Below are positions 1 to 11,009 of a stretch of DNA of 64,000 nucleotides, piece after piece; position 1 is the first letter of the stretch; each line of letters begins with the position of its first letter. Origin of the DNA: Monodelphis domestica (taxonomy: Eukaryota > Chordata > Mammalia > Didelphimorphia > Didelphidae); contig NC_077232.1 of the NCBI RefSeq assembly GCF_027887165.1, positions 56,291,788 through 56,355,787 on the forward strand. Reading direction: 5' to 3'. The translations under genes were made by a program, and so were the position numbers. Under the pieces are notes generated by a model, which worked only from the letters and a program-made list of their open reading frames with translations, was not told the origin of the DNA and made no database searches.

Positions 1-1640
1 TGCGTTGGATCGCATTTACTTGTGCAATCAGTCCCTACAGATACGCATCCAGCAATATATATATAAAGCCATAGTTAACTTCCTTTTCTCTGTACTGCTC
101 TCTTCTTTGCCCTTCCTCTCCCAGTCCCGAGTTTTCCCAGTTACGAAACTGTGCACAATATCACTTTTCATCATTAATTCTGGTCCTTAGAATCCTGCAC
201 TAAATAACTTTTTAATTTGATTCCAGAGAGAGCTTAAGCAGGCTCTCTTCCTTGCCTAATGTGATATAAATCGCAGATGCACTTTTATTGAATGGTTAAG
301 GCAGCGACATGGAGATAATCAACACAAAACGCCACGAACAAAACCATCGAGAGAAATAAAGCTGGTTAATAAGATTTTTGAGAAAGCTTTGTGTTAAAAA
401 GTAAAAAGGGAAAACAGCTGAAGGTGACAGTTAGTTCATGGTTAATAGGATAAGAGCCCCACGGCGAAGGCTGCACACTTCTCTTCGGTTAGGTTCAGCC
501 TCACTAAAGAACTGAATGGAACATTTAACACATCTGTTATATCCTCTAACAGGGAAATCAGGTGAAATCAACTTCAATAGCTCCCATCACTAAGCTACAG
601 AGAGCAAAAACATTGGCTCTGGGGAGAATTTCATTTTCCTACTTAAACACGATGAGAATGGCCCGATTTCCTAAGAGTAAGTTAGGGGAAACTAGTGGAT
701 TCTTGCTTTTCCCCTCACTCCCCTTGTGCCTTTTTACGTGGTTGGAACCCATTAAGTGCTAATACTGAAACTCAAAAATAAAATATACATATATGGATAA
801 CATAGAAGAGAAGTATATTCAAGACACTTGAAAACAGTGGAAAAGACACTATTGTCAAAGGGTGGGGGAGAAGTATGTATTTGAAGGCAAAATGAATAAG
901 GGTACTTTTCTATCAGGAAAAAAACGAATCCTTTCAGATTCCACCACCATTAATTTTGGAAAGGAGTGTTTTTGTCTGAAGAGAATTAAGTCCCACTCCT
1001 CCAGAACCTTCATTTTGTTTTTCAGAAGTTTAGTTTGCCCTACCCTTAGCCTCAAGAATCCTCAGTGCAACTTGGAATGCTTTGCAAGTTTGCTAGTCAT
1101 TTTGAGAATGAGTTTTACAGCTTGTGGGTAAATGTGCTAGATTTATGAAAGTTCATCTTTCTCTCTCCAACATCCAAGACAGCCTAACTCCACACCTCAA
1201 AAATTTGCACTTAACGGTTTTCTGTGGCATTTTATACCTATAATACTCTACACATATTGATTGCGCTCGCGGAGGTTTACGCTTCTGCGGGGATGAGGGG
1301 AGGGACTGTGAAAAAGTTAATTTTAACATTCCCTGATTTGTATTTTTATAGCTCCCCCCAACCTGCAGATGAGTCTATATGAATATTTATTTATATTCTA
1401 AACTCAGCAGGAGGGAGCAGCAAATAAATTTAGGGCTTCTTTAAATAATTCCTTTTCTATGAAGCAAAAATAATGTCATTGGAAACTTTTAAATAGGCAT
1501 TTAATTAGCCTGTGTTGCTTCTGAACAAAAACCCTGCTGGGATCCTTTGGAACACTGTATTCCAAAGAGGCGGTCAATATGCAAAATTGATGACTACACG
1601 TTCTTTGTTACCAGGCCATTGTGCATTGCTTGCTTATGAA
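1..1640. other. Upstream flank of DBX1, repeat-free
   Basis: I see no SINE, LINE, LTR or long open frame here. Short open frames are unrelated to known proteins. AT-rich stretches with several TAAT/ATTA cores occur around 1380-1520, and a small CpG-containing patch lies near 1263-1300. The lack of repeats directly 5' of a developmental regulator suggests conserved cis-regulatory DNA, but that is inference from context. Confidence 0.5.
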
Positions 1641-1830
1641 GTCTAATCCAATCATAAATTGCACCCCTGCACCAATCAGAGTGCCCAAAGCCCGCGATAA
1701 ATGAAGCTCTAGAGGAGAACTTTGTTGAACCCCATTGTTCGAGCTGTCACTTTTGAAAGCGCCTTAGCGAGCTGACCACTATAAAACCAATCATCTAGCA
1801 GGAAGGGCCACGTAGACCTCTTGTCACCCT
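1640..1830 (+). promoter_or_regulatory. DBX1: DBX1 core promoter with CCAAT and TATA boxes
   Basis: CCAAT boxes are visible at 1648-1652, 1672-1676 and 1787-1791, and a TATAAAA at 1780-1786. A start of transcription about 25-30 bases after the TATA box, near 1810, would leave a 5' UTR of about 165 bases before the ATG at 1975. An octamer-like ATGCAAAA lies near 1578. The motif order and spacing fit a focused promoter. The transcription start itself is inferred. Confidence 0.6.
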
Positions 1831-1974
1831 CGCTAGTTGGATCTTCCCTCGAGAAGTTTGCAAAGGAAGAAGCAGAGAACTGAGGGTGGGAGGGGGAGGG
1901 AAGAAATCTCCTGACTGATACATTGAATAAGATTATTTACTTTGAAAAAAAAAAGGAAAGAAAAAGCTACTGAG

Positions 1975-2344
1975 ATGATGTTCCCTAGCCTCATTGCTCC
2001 TCCAGCAGTGTACCCCAACCTCCTGAGACCCACTCCTACGCTAACGCTGCCTCAGTCTTTACAGTCTGCCTTCTCTAGCCACTCCAGCTTCTTGGTGGAA
2101 GATCTGATCAGGATCAGTAGGCCGGGGAGTTACTTGCCCCGGAGCGTCCCCCAGCCCAGCCTGTCCCCTCCAACTTCGGGAACCACCTCTGCCATGACTG
2201 ACACAGTGACCTCAGACCTAGTCAGCTCCTCCGCCTCCAGCAGCCGGCGAGGATGTTCCCCGCAGACTTCTGCCTCTCAGGCAAACGAAGCCACTTTCCT
2301 CAAGTTCGGGGTGAACGCTATCCTATCCTCTTCTCCCAGAACTG
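1975..2344 (+). CDS. DBX1: DBX1 coding exon 1
   Basis: This exon encodes residues 1-123 plus the first base of codon 124. It holds a Pro/Leu-rich start, the FLVEDLI motif and the FLKFGVNAIL block near its end, all typical of DBX1. The donor is CTG|GTAAGT at 2344/2345. A longer frame opens upstream at 1942, but it reads through a purine-rich leader and the family N-terminus begins at 1975. Confidence 0.95.
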
Positions 2345-5300
2345 GTAAGTGACCAACAAGCCCAAGAATTAAGGACACATTCAAGGTCCTGATTCGGTAG
2401 AAGGGTAGAGGATGTGAGGAATCTTGAATAACTCCTTCTTCTGGGTTTGTACTTAAACTGCCCCTCACTACACCATCACCCCCGCCCCGCTTTCGCAAAG
2501 AAGACCAGCTTTGCTTCCTCCTCTTATCAAATTTCGCTACCAAATTGGGGCAAGGGCATTGAGAAAACTGAACCGACCTGAGCTAATCACCACCCCAGAC
2601 AAACCGGGGCACCTTCTAATACTTATCTTGAACAAAAATAATGCTGCCCGAGCCCCGCAGTCATTTTCTTTCATCCAATGCCTTTCTCGGGCTTTTGAGT
2701 AAGTAATGGTTTTTAAAATACAGAATGATAAAAACTGATAAAACTCGTACGTGATATGATCCCTCCCCTCCCTACTCCAATCCCTACAGTCCGTACGCAG
2801 CCCTTCAGGAGGGGGTTAGGGAGAGGAAGGAGCGAAGATAAGCACCAATAACTTCAGAAAGCAGCTTGATTTACTATGTTTATGTCTTGGGAGGGGAAGG
2901 TAATTGCCGGATCCATGGCATACTTAATCGTGATTTTTTTTTTTGCTCTTAATGAATCCACTAGATTATTAAATATTCTCTTTCCCCCTCCCCTTTCCTC
3001 CCTCTCCTCTCTCTTCACTCCACCCTCCCTTCTCTCCCTCTCCCTTTTCCCCCCTACCAGAGACCTCCCCTGCCTTGCTCCAGAGTGTGCCTCCTAAGAG
3101 TTTCTCCTTTCCCTATTTCGAAGGATCCTTCCAGCCTTTTATCAGATCATCTTATTTCCCAGGTAGGTCTCAAACTTTTCTTTCCTTGATACAAATTAAC
3201 TGTATTCTACTCCGCCAGCTATCCAGTTCTTTGCATACCGCTAAGTAATATTTCTCCGTCCATTCCTAGAGGTTATGCTCTGGTTCAGAGGTTGGAGGGA
3301 GTACAACATTCAAGAATCAGTCGCGCCAATTTGATGCCCTATTTAGCACAAGCAGTGACTGCTTGACATTTTGCTCCAATTCCCTGCTCTACAAATTAGC
3401 AGGAATTGTCATGGTCCAAATTTGAGGCGGTTCCCTTCTCACTGAGAAGCTGTTGGCATCTCTTCACGGCCGCCGTTTTCCCACAGAGTCAGTGCACTTT
3501 GCCATGATTCCCAACAAAGGTTTCAGCACCGAGACCAATTGGTCAGCTCCCTCTGGGCAGCCACACACAGACCCGGCACTCACTCTACCATGCTGCTGAT
3601 AGACACTTACCAGCCATGGGCTAATTTCCCATTAAGGGTCATTCAGTGTTTCAGCATTTTCACAAGACCACATGGAGTGCTCCGTTGTGTGGGGTGTTTG
3701 GTGTAGTGAGAGGGATCTGGGGAGAAATCCCCCTCAACCCCCCCATCCAGCTTTTTCCAGTATTCCTTCCTACTTAACCCGCCCCACACAACAAAACAAT
3801 TTTTTTTTTAAATGAGAGTATGGAATAAGAAGCAAGTAGTTGAGAAACCTGAAGTAAAATTCTCCTCCAAAACCTTCCTCCAGAGGGAGGCGCCGCCACA
3901 CCTTGAGCATAGAAACTGCTAGTGTACACAGGTCTAGACTCAGTAAAAGGTGAAAGTGGAGATTTGCTTTTCAGTGGGAAATGGATAGCTGGGGGGAGGC
4001 GGGCAAAGACACAACATTGATCTCCAGATCTAATACGACCAAAAAGAACAAGCGATTAATTTTTAAAAGGGGTGGGGGATTCAACACCCCCCTCCCCCAA
4101 AAAACTTTCATTCATGCTGGAGATAATGGAATCTGCTCCCTTTCTGCCCCATCTCAATGCCTTAACAATAACAACTTGAGGTTTATAAATAGCTTTTCAT
4201 GTCCATTTAATGAAAATGATTCGGGGAAGAGAAGCCCCTGCCATCAGTATTCTCCCAATGGTCTTGGCATGCAGTTGTGTTTAGTTTGAAAGTGTAAATC
4301 TCTTTTGTTCCAATAATATATGGCTTTAGCTGCTTGTCCTCAGCCTTTTTCTGTTAGTTCATTACTACACAATTACCATTCACGCTTCATTAGAATCTCT
4401 GTCTCTCCTCGGGAGGGTTTTTTTTTTTTTTAAAGGCGAAACTCTCTCCTTTTTATCATGCCAATACCCATTGGGAACCGGTGGACGTGCTAATGAGCTG
4501 CCACTTTTCATGTATTTGGACAGAATTCTTTCAGTTTTGTAAAGGAGGGAGAAAAGATTAATATTTTAAAAGATGAATACCGATTGGTTTTTAAAAACCC
4601 TCAATCCTACATCCCCAGAGAATGTTTTTCCCTTGTATTCGTGAAGGCACCTCATTTTCATCTGAAGAATGAAGAAACCACGGAGCTGATAAAAGCTTCG
4701 GAAAATCCAGGGGTTCTGGGTTGAGGAAAAAGGCGGTTTTATTTCACCTCTATCTTAGCTAATGCGCTCAGCCTTTTTTCCTCTCTTCTTTGAAAGTCAA
4801 AACAAAATAGGCTACTATTGAAACTATTTTATACGTTTCAGTTGTCGTATCTAATCCTGGTTATTACGGTTGAAAAGGAAAGTTATTTGGGCGGAAAGCG
4901 CTTTTCACTATTGCAGGTTTATAGGTACTGAGCCTATTCATTTGGGATATATGTCGAGAGAAAAAGAAAAGAAGAGGAGGAGAAAGAGAGATGGGGGATG
5001 AGAGGTAGAAAAAGACACAAGGACTAAAAGAGATGAAGGGAAGAATGGGAGAAGATTCTGAATTGGAAGTAGAACTGGGGGAGGGGACAGGAAAGAGGGA
5101 GGACCAGCTAGTGGTGATCTGGCTCCCCAGCTCATTTGCCACTTCCTCGGTCTCTCTCCTGGCAGCATCTTCCTCAGTGGTGCCCATCCCTGGCACTTTC
5201 TCCTGGCCCCTGGCAGCTCGGGGCAAGCCAAGACGGGGAATGCTTCGCCGGGCTGTCTTCTCCGACGTGCAACGGAAAGCGCTGGAGAAAATGTTTCAGA

Positions 5301-7700
5301 AGCAGAAATACATCAGCAAACCTGACCGGAAGAAACTGGCGGCCAAACTGGGCCTGAAAGACTCTCAGGTGAGGGGCAGCAGTTCTTTGTGCCCTGCTCT
5401 TCCAGATCCAGAGCTAGGAGAAGCTTCCTCTGAGGTCATCTCATCCAATCTCATTTTACAGATGAGAAAACTGAGGCCAGGGATGTTAAGTGAATTATCC
5501 AGGGTCACAAGGTAGTAGTTACTCAAAGCAGAATTTGTACCCAAGTCTACTGAAAGTGCCTATGGATTGAATCCAAGTACCCAGATCTCAAAGTTGGTGC
5601 GCCCCCCAGGCACAGTGGAAAGAGTTCTGAGTGTGAAGTCAAAGGATCTGGGTTCAAATCTGTCTTGTCAAATATATATCTTTGTAACTTTAGGAAAGTC
5701 ATTTCACATTCTTGAACCTCAGTTTTCTCAGCTGTAACAAGGGATTTGAACTAAAATCTAGTTAGTAGACTATCTTCAGGTTCCTTCTGTTTCTAACCCT
5801 ATGATCCCATGATTTGTTGTTCAGTCTTGTCCAACTCTACTTGTCCATGGGGTTTTCTTGTCAAAAATGATCCTATGATCTCCCTAAAATGCAGGGCCCC
5901 AGAATTTCAAAGATCTGAAGCTCAGCTATTCTCACTGCTGTCAGCAGGGCATCTGGAGTTAAGGGACTACAGGCACTCACCAATTGGAAGAGTCATTTTA
6001 CCTTGGGGATACACCAAGGTAACTGAACCCAGGGATTCCTCTGCAGTCACTGGCAAAGTCCTAACTGGCAATATTTTCACCTAGGCAAAAAAGATGGATG
6101 AAAGGAGCAATATTCTTGTGGAGGAATGATTTTTGGGAGAATAGTCTCACTGCCCTCAGGCAGACTGGGTCATAAGGAGGATAAAATGGAGGAAAAGGGG
6201 TAGTTTTCCTGACTTTTTTTCAGTGCTTTTTTCAGCTTTGGTTGCTAGTTCCTGCCATGGGAATCCAGCTGGAGCCCTAACTTTTCTCCTCCATCCAAGG
6301 GAGTAAAGATCTAGAAAGAAATAATGCAAGTGGAGAGTTAGGGTTGAATCTGTCTTATTGGCTAACAAATCAAAGTGTTAAAGAAAGCAATGTCCTGGGG
6401 ATAGAGTGAGCTACTGTGTAGGCCTGCCATTAAATATGAAAAGTTCTAGTGTCCTCTGTTTCACTGACTAGCCTCTACAGCACAGACAAGTGACTGAACT
6501 GAATTTGTATTTCTCTTTTGTGTGGTGAATGCTAGGTTCAGATAACTGTTAAGGTTCTTTCCAACTTAAAATAAAGGACCATAGCTTTTCTGTTCTTCTT
6601 TCTAATTCTAATCTTTTCCCCACTCCTTGAGAATAGGACTATAGGGGTAGGAAAGGGAGGGTACTTGAAGGGAAATGAGGAGAAAGCAGAGAGAAATACT
6701 CAAAGTCCTGCTCTCTCTCAGCTCCTCTCTTCATTGTCTTTATTCAGGCCCTCTCTTTCTCTGTCCCTTCTTCTTTCCCTCAAAGGTCTTCCTTCTCCTC
6801 TGTCTGCTTGTCCCTTTCTCCTCCTATCTCTCACTTTTCAGCTCTTTTTTCCTTCTCCCTGGCTCTCCCTCCCCTAGAGCTTCCTCCCAAGTTCTCTTTC
6901 TCCCTTTTGCCCTTCTCTCTTTCTCCTTTCCCAACTTTCCAGCTCCTCTGTCCCTCTCCTTTTCCATCCTCTTTTCCCCGGCTCATCTTCCTCCCTCTGC
7001 CCTTCTCCCAGTCAACCTCCCTTTTCCTCCTTTTTCATTCCCACTTTCCAGCTTTCTCCCCCCTTTTGCCTTCTCATTCTCCCTTCCTTTCCACATGTTC
7101 TCGTGTTCCCTTCCCTCCCTTTCTCTCTGTCTCTGTCTCTCCCACCCCAACTTTTCCAAGCTCATCTCTCTTCTCGCCCCCTGCCCTTGCCTTGCTCTCC
7201 ACCTTTCCCCATCAGTTTAGCTTTCTTTCTTAACTCTCCGGGCGTAATTATACCCCGTCCTAGGGGCACAGGCTAACTAACATTTCATCCTCCTTGTTCT
7301 TGTGTCCTAGGTAAAAATCTGGTTTCAGAACCGTCGGATGAAGTGGCGGAACTCCAAAGAAAGAGAGCTCTTGTCCAACGGGGGCTGCCGCGAACAGACT
7401 TTACCCACCAAGCTCAACCCCCACCCAGACCTCAGTGATGTGGGCAAGAAATGCCCGGGAGATGAAGACGAGGAGGAAGACGAAGAGGACGAGAACTCGG
7501 CCCTGGGGTCAGCCAGTCCTCGCCACTCCCTTGCCTTCCATCGCTCTCCAGAGCACCTGCACCTCCGAGACCGTCTAGCAGCCCAGCTGCCTCCTTCCCC
7601 ATCCCACTCCAGCAGCCCCAGTAAACCATCGGACTTCTCGGACTCGGAAGAGGAGGAGGAGGAGGGAGAGGGAGAAGAGGAAGAGATTACAGTTTCTTAG
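1975..7700 (+). CDS. DBX1: DBX1 homeobox transcription factor, four coding exons
   Basis: Developing brain homeobox 1 is a nuclear transcription factor that patterns interneuron progenitors of the ventral neural tube and hindbrain. The coding exons are 1975-2344, 3061-3162, 5166-5368 and 7311-7700. Together they total 1065 nt, or 354 aa, close to the human protein of about 343 aa. All introns have GT-AG ends and the phases join without a break. The start is the first of two tandem ATGs after an in-frame stop-poor leader, matching the family MMFP N-terminus. Residues 39-45 (FLVEDLI) and 111-117 (FGVNAIL) resemble eh1 Groucho-binding motifs. The homeodomain spans about residues 182-241, with W48, F49, Q50, N51 and R53 present and an intron between positions 44 and 45. 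The tail has acidic runs at about 276-287 and 335-350 and ends ITVS, as in other DBX1 proteins. DBX2 is unlikely because both termini match DBX1. Confidence 0.96.
2345..3060 (+). other. DBX1 intron 1
   Basis: This is a 716-base intron with a GTAAGT donor and a long C/T-rich tract (about 2980-3055) before the CAG acceptor at 3060. I recognise no repeats or other genes in it. Confidence 0.9.
3061..3162 (+). CDS. DBX1: DBX1 coding exon 2
   Basis: This 102-base exon completes codon 124 (Glu), encodes residues 125-157 and starts codon 158. The translated block runs TSPALLQSVPPKSFSFPYF, then a segment ending in FP, matching DBX1 between the N-terminal region and the homeodomain. The acceptor is CCCCTACCAG|AG and the donor CCAG|GTAGGT at 3162/3163. 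Confidence 0.95.
3163..5165 (+). other. DBX1 intron 2, no repeats seen
   Basis: This is a 2.0-kb intron without any repeat I recognise. The segment about 4130-4560 has many TAAT/ATTA homeodomain-type cores and a CCAAT-like site, so it is a candidate regulatory element. A purine-rich stretch runs from about 4950 to 5100. The acceptor is CTCCTGGCAG at 5165. Confidence 0.85.
5166..5368 (+). CDS. DBX1: DBX1 coding exon 3, first 44 homeodomain positions
   Basis: The exon finishes codon 158 (Ala) and encodes residues 159-225. It carries the sequence leading into the homeodomain, then the N-terminal arm (RR), helices 1 and 2, and the start of helix 3 up to Gln44. L16, F20 and the KQKYIS turn are conserved. 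The donor is CAG|GTGAGG at 5368/5369 in phase 0. Confidence 0.96.
5435..5520 (-). repeat. MIR/CORE-SINE fragment
   Basis: The antisense CORE-SINE signature is readable: CATTTTACAGATGAGAAAAC, then a gap, then CCAGGGTCACAAGGTAGTAG. It is old and truncated. Confidence 0.6.
5597..5815 (+). repeat. MON1-type CORE-SINE
   Basis: The order is a tRNA-like head, GGGTTCAAATCTG, then the core (AAGTCATTTCACATTCTTGA, CCTCAGTTTTCTC), then the marsupial-style tail ending near CCCTATGATCCCA. It is diverged. Confidence 0.65.
6700..7232 (+). repeat. Polypyrimidine tract of about 530 bases before exon 4
   Basis: The + strand is almost entirely C and T, with imperfect CTCT, CCTT and TTCC units and few purines. 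Open frames here are low-complexity shadows of the composition. Such tracts can form triplex DNA and slow polymerase, and the 3' part also serves as an oversized pyrimidine tract for the exon 4 acceptor. That role is inference. Confidence 0.8.
7311..7700 (+). CDS. DBX1: DBX1 coding exon 4, recognition helix and acidic tail
   Basis: The exon encodes residues 226-354. It opens with VKIWFQNRRMKWRNSK, the homeodomain recognition helix including Asn51. DBX1-specific sequence follows (GGCREQTLPTKLNPHPDLSD), then an acidic run, a Ser/Pro-rich segment, and a second Glu-rich run ending ITVS before TAG at 7698-7700. The first acidic run is longer than in the human protein and accounts for part of the extra length. 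Confidence 0.96.
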   Translation, partial: VKIWFQNRRMKWRNSKERELLSNGGCREQTLPTKLNPHPDLSDVGKKCPGDEDEEEDEEDENSALGSASPRHSLAFHRSPEHLHLRDRLAAQLPPSPSHSSSPSKPSDFSDSEEEEEEGEGEEEEITVS

Positions 7701-8860
7701 AAGGCCCTAGCCAAAGAGGGGACGATATTGACAAATAGGCGCGGTTTCTTAAATGCTATCTCTCTGAGGTGGGATCCCTCCCTTTCGAGGTGGGTGTTCC
7801 ACTTCCAAGTAGCTTTCCCCACCCTCCGCCCTCCTCTACAGGTATCAACCAGGAATCTTCCCTGTCCTGCTAGTCTCTTTTCGAACAAAGCCTGTCATTT
7901 AATTCTGCTTTAAACAGAAGATAAGCTAGAGCCATTTTCTCTTAAGAGTCTCTCTCCTTATTACCTTCTCAATGTTTAACAATAAGATAAGCTCAATGAA
8001 ATTCTGGACCCACAAACAGAGTCTGAAAGGGCCCCATTGTTAATTGCAAAACATATTAATCTCTAAGAGTTGGGGGGAGCGCCATGGAGAAGGGAAAGGC
8101 ATCTCGGAGATTTCTAAGGCCTTTTGGGAAGTAGTCATACCTATTGCCCCACTCCAACTCAACATCCTTTCTGCTAGCTACAATATCCATTTGTGCCTCA
8201 GTCCTTCCTTTCAAAACTACATTAGTAAGCACAGCACAATGGCTGGGAGGGTTGGTGGGGTGGGGGTGGGGGCAGAATTCTAAGGCATCACCCACATCAA
8301 AGACTGGGATCCTTTGTATCAGATTTTAATCCTGCTCTGAACTGAGAAATAACGTTGTCTGAAGAGACAGAAAAGGTAGTTTATATTTTTATATGTGTTT
8401 AAATTTTTTTTTCTTTATAATTTATGCATCCATATTATATATTTCAAGCACTCTCTAACCACCCCCTTTCATTCCCTGGGTGATACCACCTCTAGCTGCA
8501 AGGCTCCTTGGTTCTGGGTGCAATGTGAAATGTGGATGGAGGGGATGGTGAAGCCTCTGACTTTTGCCTGAACTTTGCTGTCTTTGCACAGCTTTTATGA
8601 ACTGTACACAATTTTGTACATATGTGCTGATTGGATATTTTATACCAAGGTTACTGTGAATGACACTAAGGAAGGACTGACTAGATTTGGGATTTTTTTG
8701 TGATGGCTTTTAAACTAAAAAAAGAAGTAGCTGTTTAATGGTATAACTTATAAAAATACACTTTTATTTTGTATTTTACTCTGTACAGATTTTTAAATAT
8801 GTATGTATATATTATAAATGGAACAAATACCAAATAAAAATTAGAATGTTGAGATTACAG
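7701..8860 (+). other. DBX1: DBX1 3' UTR
   Basis: About 1.15 kb follow the stop with no repeat recognised. The last 300 bases are AT-rich and contain the GTACA-rich stretch near 8600-8625 that looks like the slowly evolving 3' UTR end of DBX1. The end is inferred from the polyadenylation signal at 8833. Confidence 0.7.
8833..8838 (+). promoter_or_regulatory. DBX1: Polyadenylation signal of DBX1
   Basis: A canonical AATAAA lies in an AT-rich context about 1.13 kb after the stop codon, directly before the first intergenic repeat. It is the most plausible end of the DBX1 transcript. Confidence 0.65.
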
Positions 8861-8874
8861 GGGAACTCACAGTT

Positions 8875-9040
8875 TGTATCAAATAGCACTTTATGTCACA
8901 AAGTAGTTATGTGGTCTTGAATAAGTCATATAATGTCCCTGTCAGTTTCCTCATCTGTAAAAATAATTAGAAAATAGACTAAATAACCTTAAAGGTTCCT
9001 TAAAACTCTAAATCCTGTGATTCTATCTACCAATGTGACA
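8875..9040 (+). repeat. CORE-SINE fragment
   Basis: The piece lacks the head. The core (GTCAGTTTCCTCATCTGTAA) and the marsupial 3' end (CCTTAAAGGTTCC, then TCTAAATCCTGTGATTCTA) are readable. Confidence 0.65.
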
Positions 9041-9284
9041 ATGACAAATGGAAGTCTTCTGAAGACTGAAATAATCAGATTAAGTGAAACAAATGAAAAC
9101 AAATTGAAAGTGCTCAAAATTACCATGATTTCCTGTCTTTCTTTGAGACCATTGCTCACCCTTTAAAACTAAAAGAGTGTTTTTGGATTCTCCCACCCCT
9201 TTAGAACCTGGAAATAACAGCTAGGACCAACAAGGGTCCTGTGTCCTGTGTTCTTTGTTTTTTTCTTTTAATGACAGGACATGG

Positions 9285-10170
9285 AGAGACCTCACAACTC
9301 AACTTTTTCTCTGGGTGATCTCATCTACTCCCATTGGCCTTTTTATCACCAATATGCAGATGTTTTCCAAATCAATGTGTCTAACCAGAATCTTTACTCT
9401 AAATTTTAATGCTATATTTCTAATTGCCTGATAGATTCTCACTCCCATACCCTGCCAGCATCTCAGATTCAAGGTGTTCAAAAATGAATTTATATTCCCA
9501 ATAAAACAGGATCTTTCTTCCAAATTCCCTACTTCTGTTGATAAGTTGGTACCATTTATTCACTCTTGAAACTTCAGTCATTTTTGACTTTACTGCTTGT
9601 TTGAACCCTTTCCCAATCCAATTAATCTTTCCTTATTTGTTATTTTATTTCCAAATTTTCAGGTGCTTTCTTCTACTACTTTGTTTTTTCAATCAACCTA
9701 GTATAGGTATATATCAAAATGACTTCCTGCCTCTCATGTCAATCTGCTTGAGTAATCTTTCTAATTCACCATTTTGATCAAGTTACTCCTCTGTTCACAA
9801 ACTTTCAACGGTTTTCCATTGCCCACTGAATCAAATATAAATCCTCTATTATCTGACCTTCCTCTTTAGACTTCTCATTCATGATTTCACTTTACTTTCA
9901 CTTTCAGCCAAATGGAAACTCCCCATCCCCACTTCTTAGCTAACACATTCTCCTCTCTATGCCTGTTCCTATGCAATTTATCATGTTTATCATGGATTTC
10001 TCTTTCTTCTCCATTCCTCATCTCTGCCTTTTGCAATCCTTTCTTTCCTTCTGGGACTAACTCTGGTCCCATCTTTTCCATGAACCCATCCCTGATCTCC
10101 CCAACTTGTCACTTGTCAAATTTGGCTTTTATTATATTTATTGGAGTCCATGTCCTAAGCCCCTACGAAA
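9285..10170 (+). mobile_element. L2 LINE 3' relic
   Basis: The sequence follows the L2 3' half. A decayed open-frame region near 9300-9500 has TGGGTGATCTCATCTACTCC. Then come TTACTCCTCTGTTCACAAAC near 9783 and the Cys/Pro-rich end near 9900-10120. It is an ancient copy with many frame breaks and is truncated by the LTR at its right. Confidence 0.6.
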
Positions 10171-10171
10171 T

Positions 10172-11009
10172 TGTGTGTGGGATAAAAATTGATTACAAGT
10201 GCCTAACTCAAAAATGAGGAAAAGCACCCCATACCTATCTGTTTGAGATTCGAGTGTCTCACTCAGAAATGAGAACCAGAGCCCCACTTACTAAAATAAA
10301 CAAAAGCAGAGTGAGAAGGTAGGATAAAAAGAGGCAGCTGTTTATTCCCCTTCATGAAAGAGAGCACTCCAATGATGGGCTAAGAAGTGTCAATGGACTG
10401 GGCAGCAAGCAGTGTTATGACACAGAGAGAAATGGGTAGAAAAATAAGTGAGAGAAGGGTTTTGTAGAAGAAACTAAATGACAACAGATTCTGGAACTCA
10501 GAGGGAGGATTTCAAGGGGCACCAACTGCTGCCTGGAGGCTTCTGCTTCTTGTCCCTGGAGCTTAGTGGAGATAAAATATCTGATCTCTGTTGTTCTTGC
10601 CTTGATAAAACCTACCCTTGAAGTTGAAGTGAGTGTTCTTACCCGGAGAGGAGTATTTTCCCTTACTTAGAAGATTAAATCAAAGGAGATCCAACAACTA
10701 GCCTGTATCAAGAGACAGTGTTGGTCTGAAGGTCTGAGATCAGTCTCAGTGCCTGGCCCAGCTGGGTTGGACTCAGTCATCAAGAGTTCATTCCTTGGCC
10801 AGCTAAAGATTATTTCATCTTATAAACCAACCTGGAGGGCTAATTAGATTCAGGTGTAGTCAGTGAGGGTTGGGGAATCTTAACCAGAGAGAGGCCAGGG
10901 CTTAAGGAGCATCAAGGGAAGGAAGAATTTCCCATGAGGGAAATTTAGAAGGGGAGGCTAGAGAGATTCCTTAGAGCTAGGGAAACCCAGTTCTTTAATC
11001 CCCCCTTCA
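10172..11009 (-). mobile_element. Solo LTR of an endogenous retrovirus
   Basis: Read on the minus strand the segment starts TGAAGG and ends near CCCACACA, with AATAAA about 210 bases before the end, as in an LTR's U3-R-U5. No internal coding region adjoins it. The ends are approximate and I could not confirm a target duplication. Confidence 0.5.

Larger units (their letters stand above)
5369..7310 (+). other. DBX1 intron 3, first repeats of the window
   Basis: This is a 1.94-kb intron. It contains an antisense MIR-like piece near 5435-5520, a MON1-type CORE-SINE near 5597-5815, possible further CORE-SINE scraps near 5930-6030 and 6520-6580, and a very long pyrimidine tract over its last 500 bases. 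The acceptor is TGTGTCCTAG at 7310. Confidence 0.85.

Noticed and set aside
1942-1974. Upstream extension of the DBX1 start (Lys/Arg-rich)
   Set aside because: It reads an A-rich leader and has no counterpart in DBX1 proteins. The MMFP start at 1975 matches the family.
5033-5515. A 160-codon frame covering DBX1 exon 3
   Set aside because: Only the part from 5166 to 5368 is exon. The upstream and downstream parts are intron read-through across valid splice sites.
6675-7233. Several overlapping open frames of up to 181 codons in DBX1 intron 3
   Set aside because: They are Ser/Leu/Pro-rich translations of the pyrimidine tract in several frames at once, with no start context or homology.
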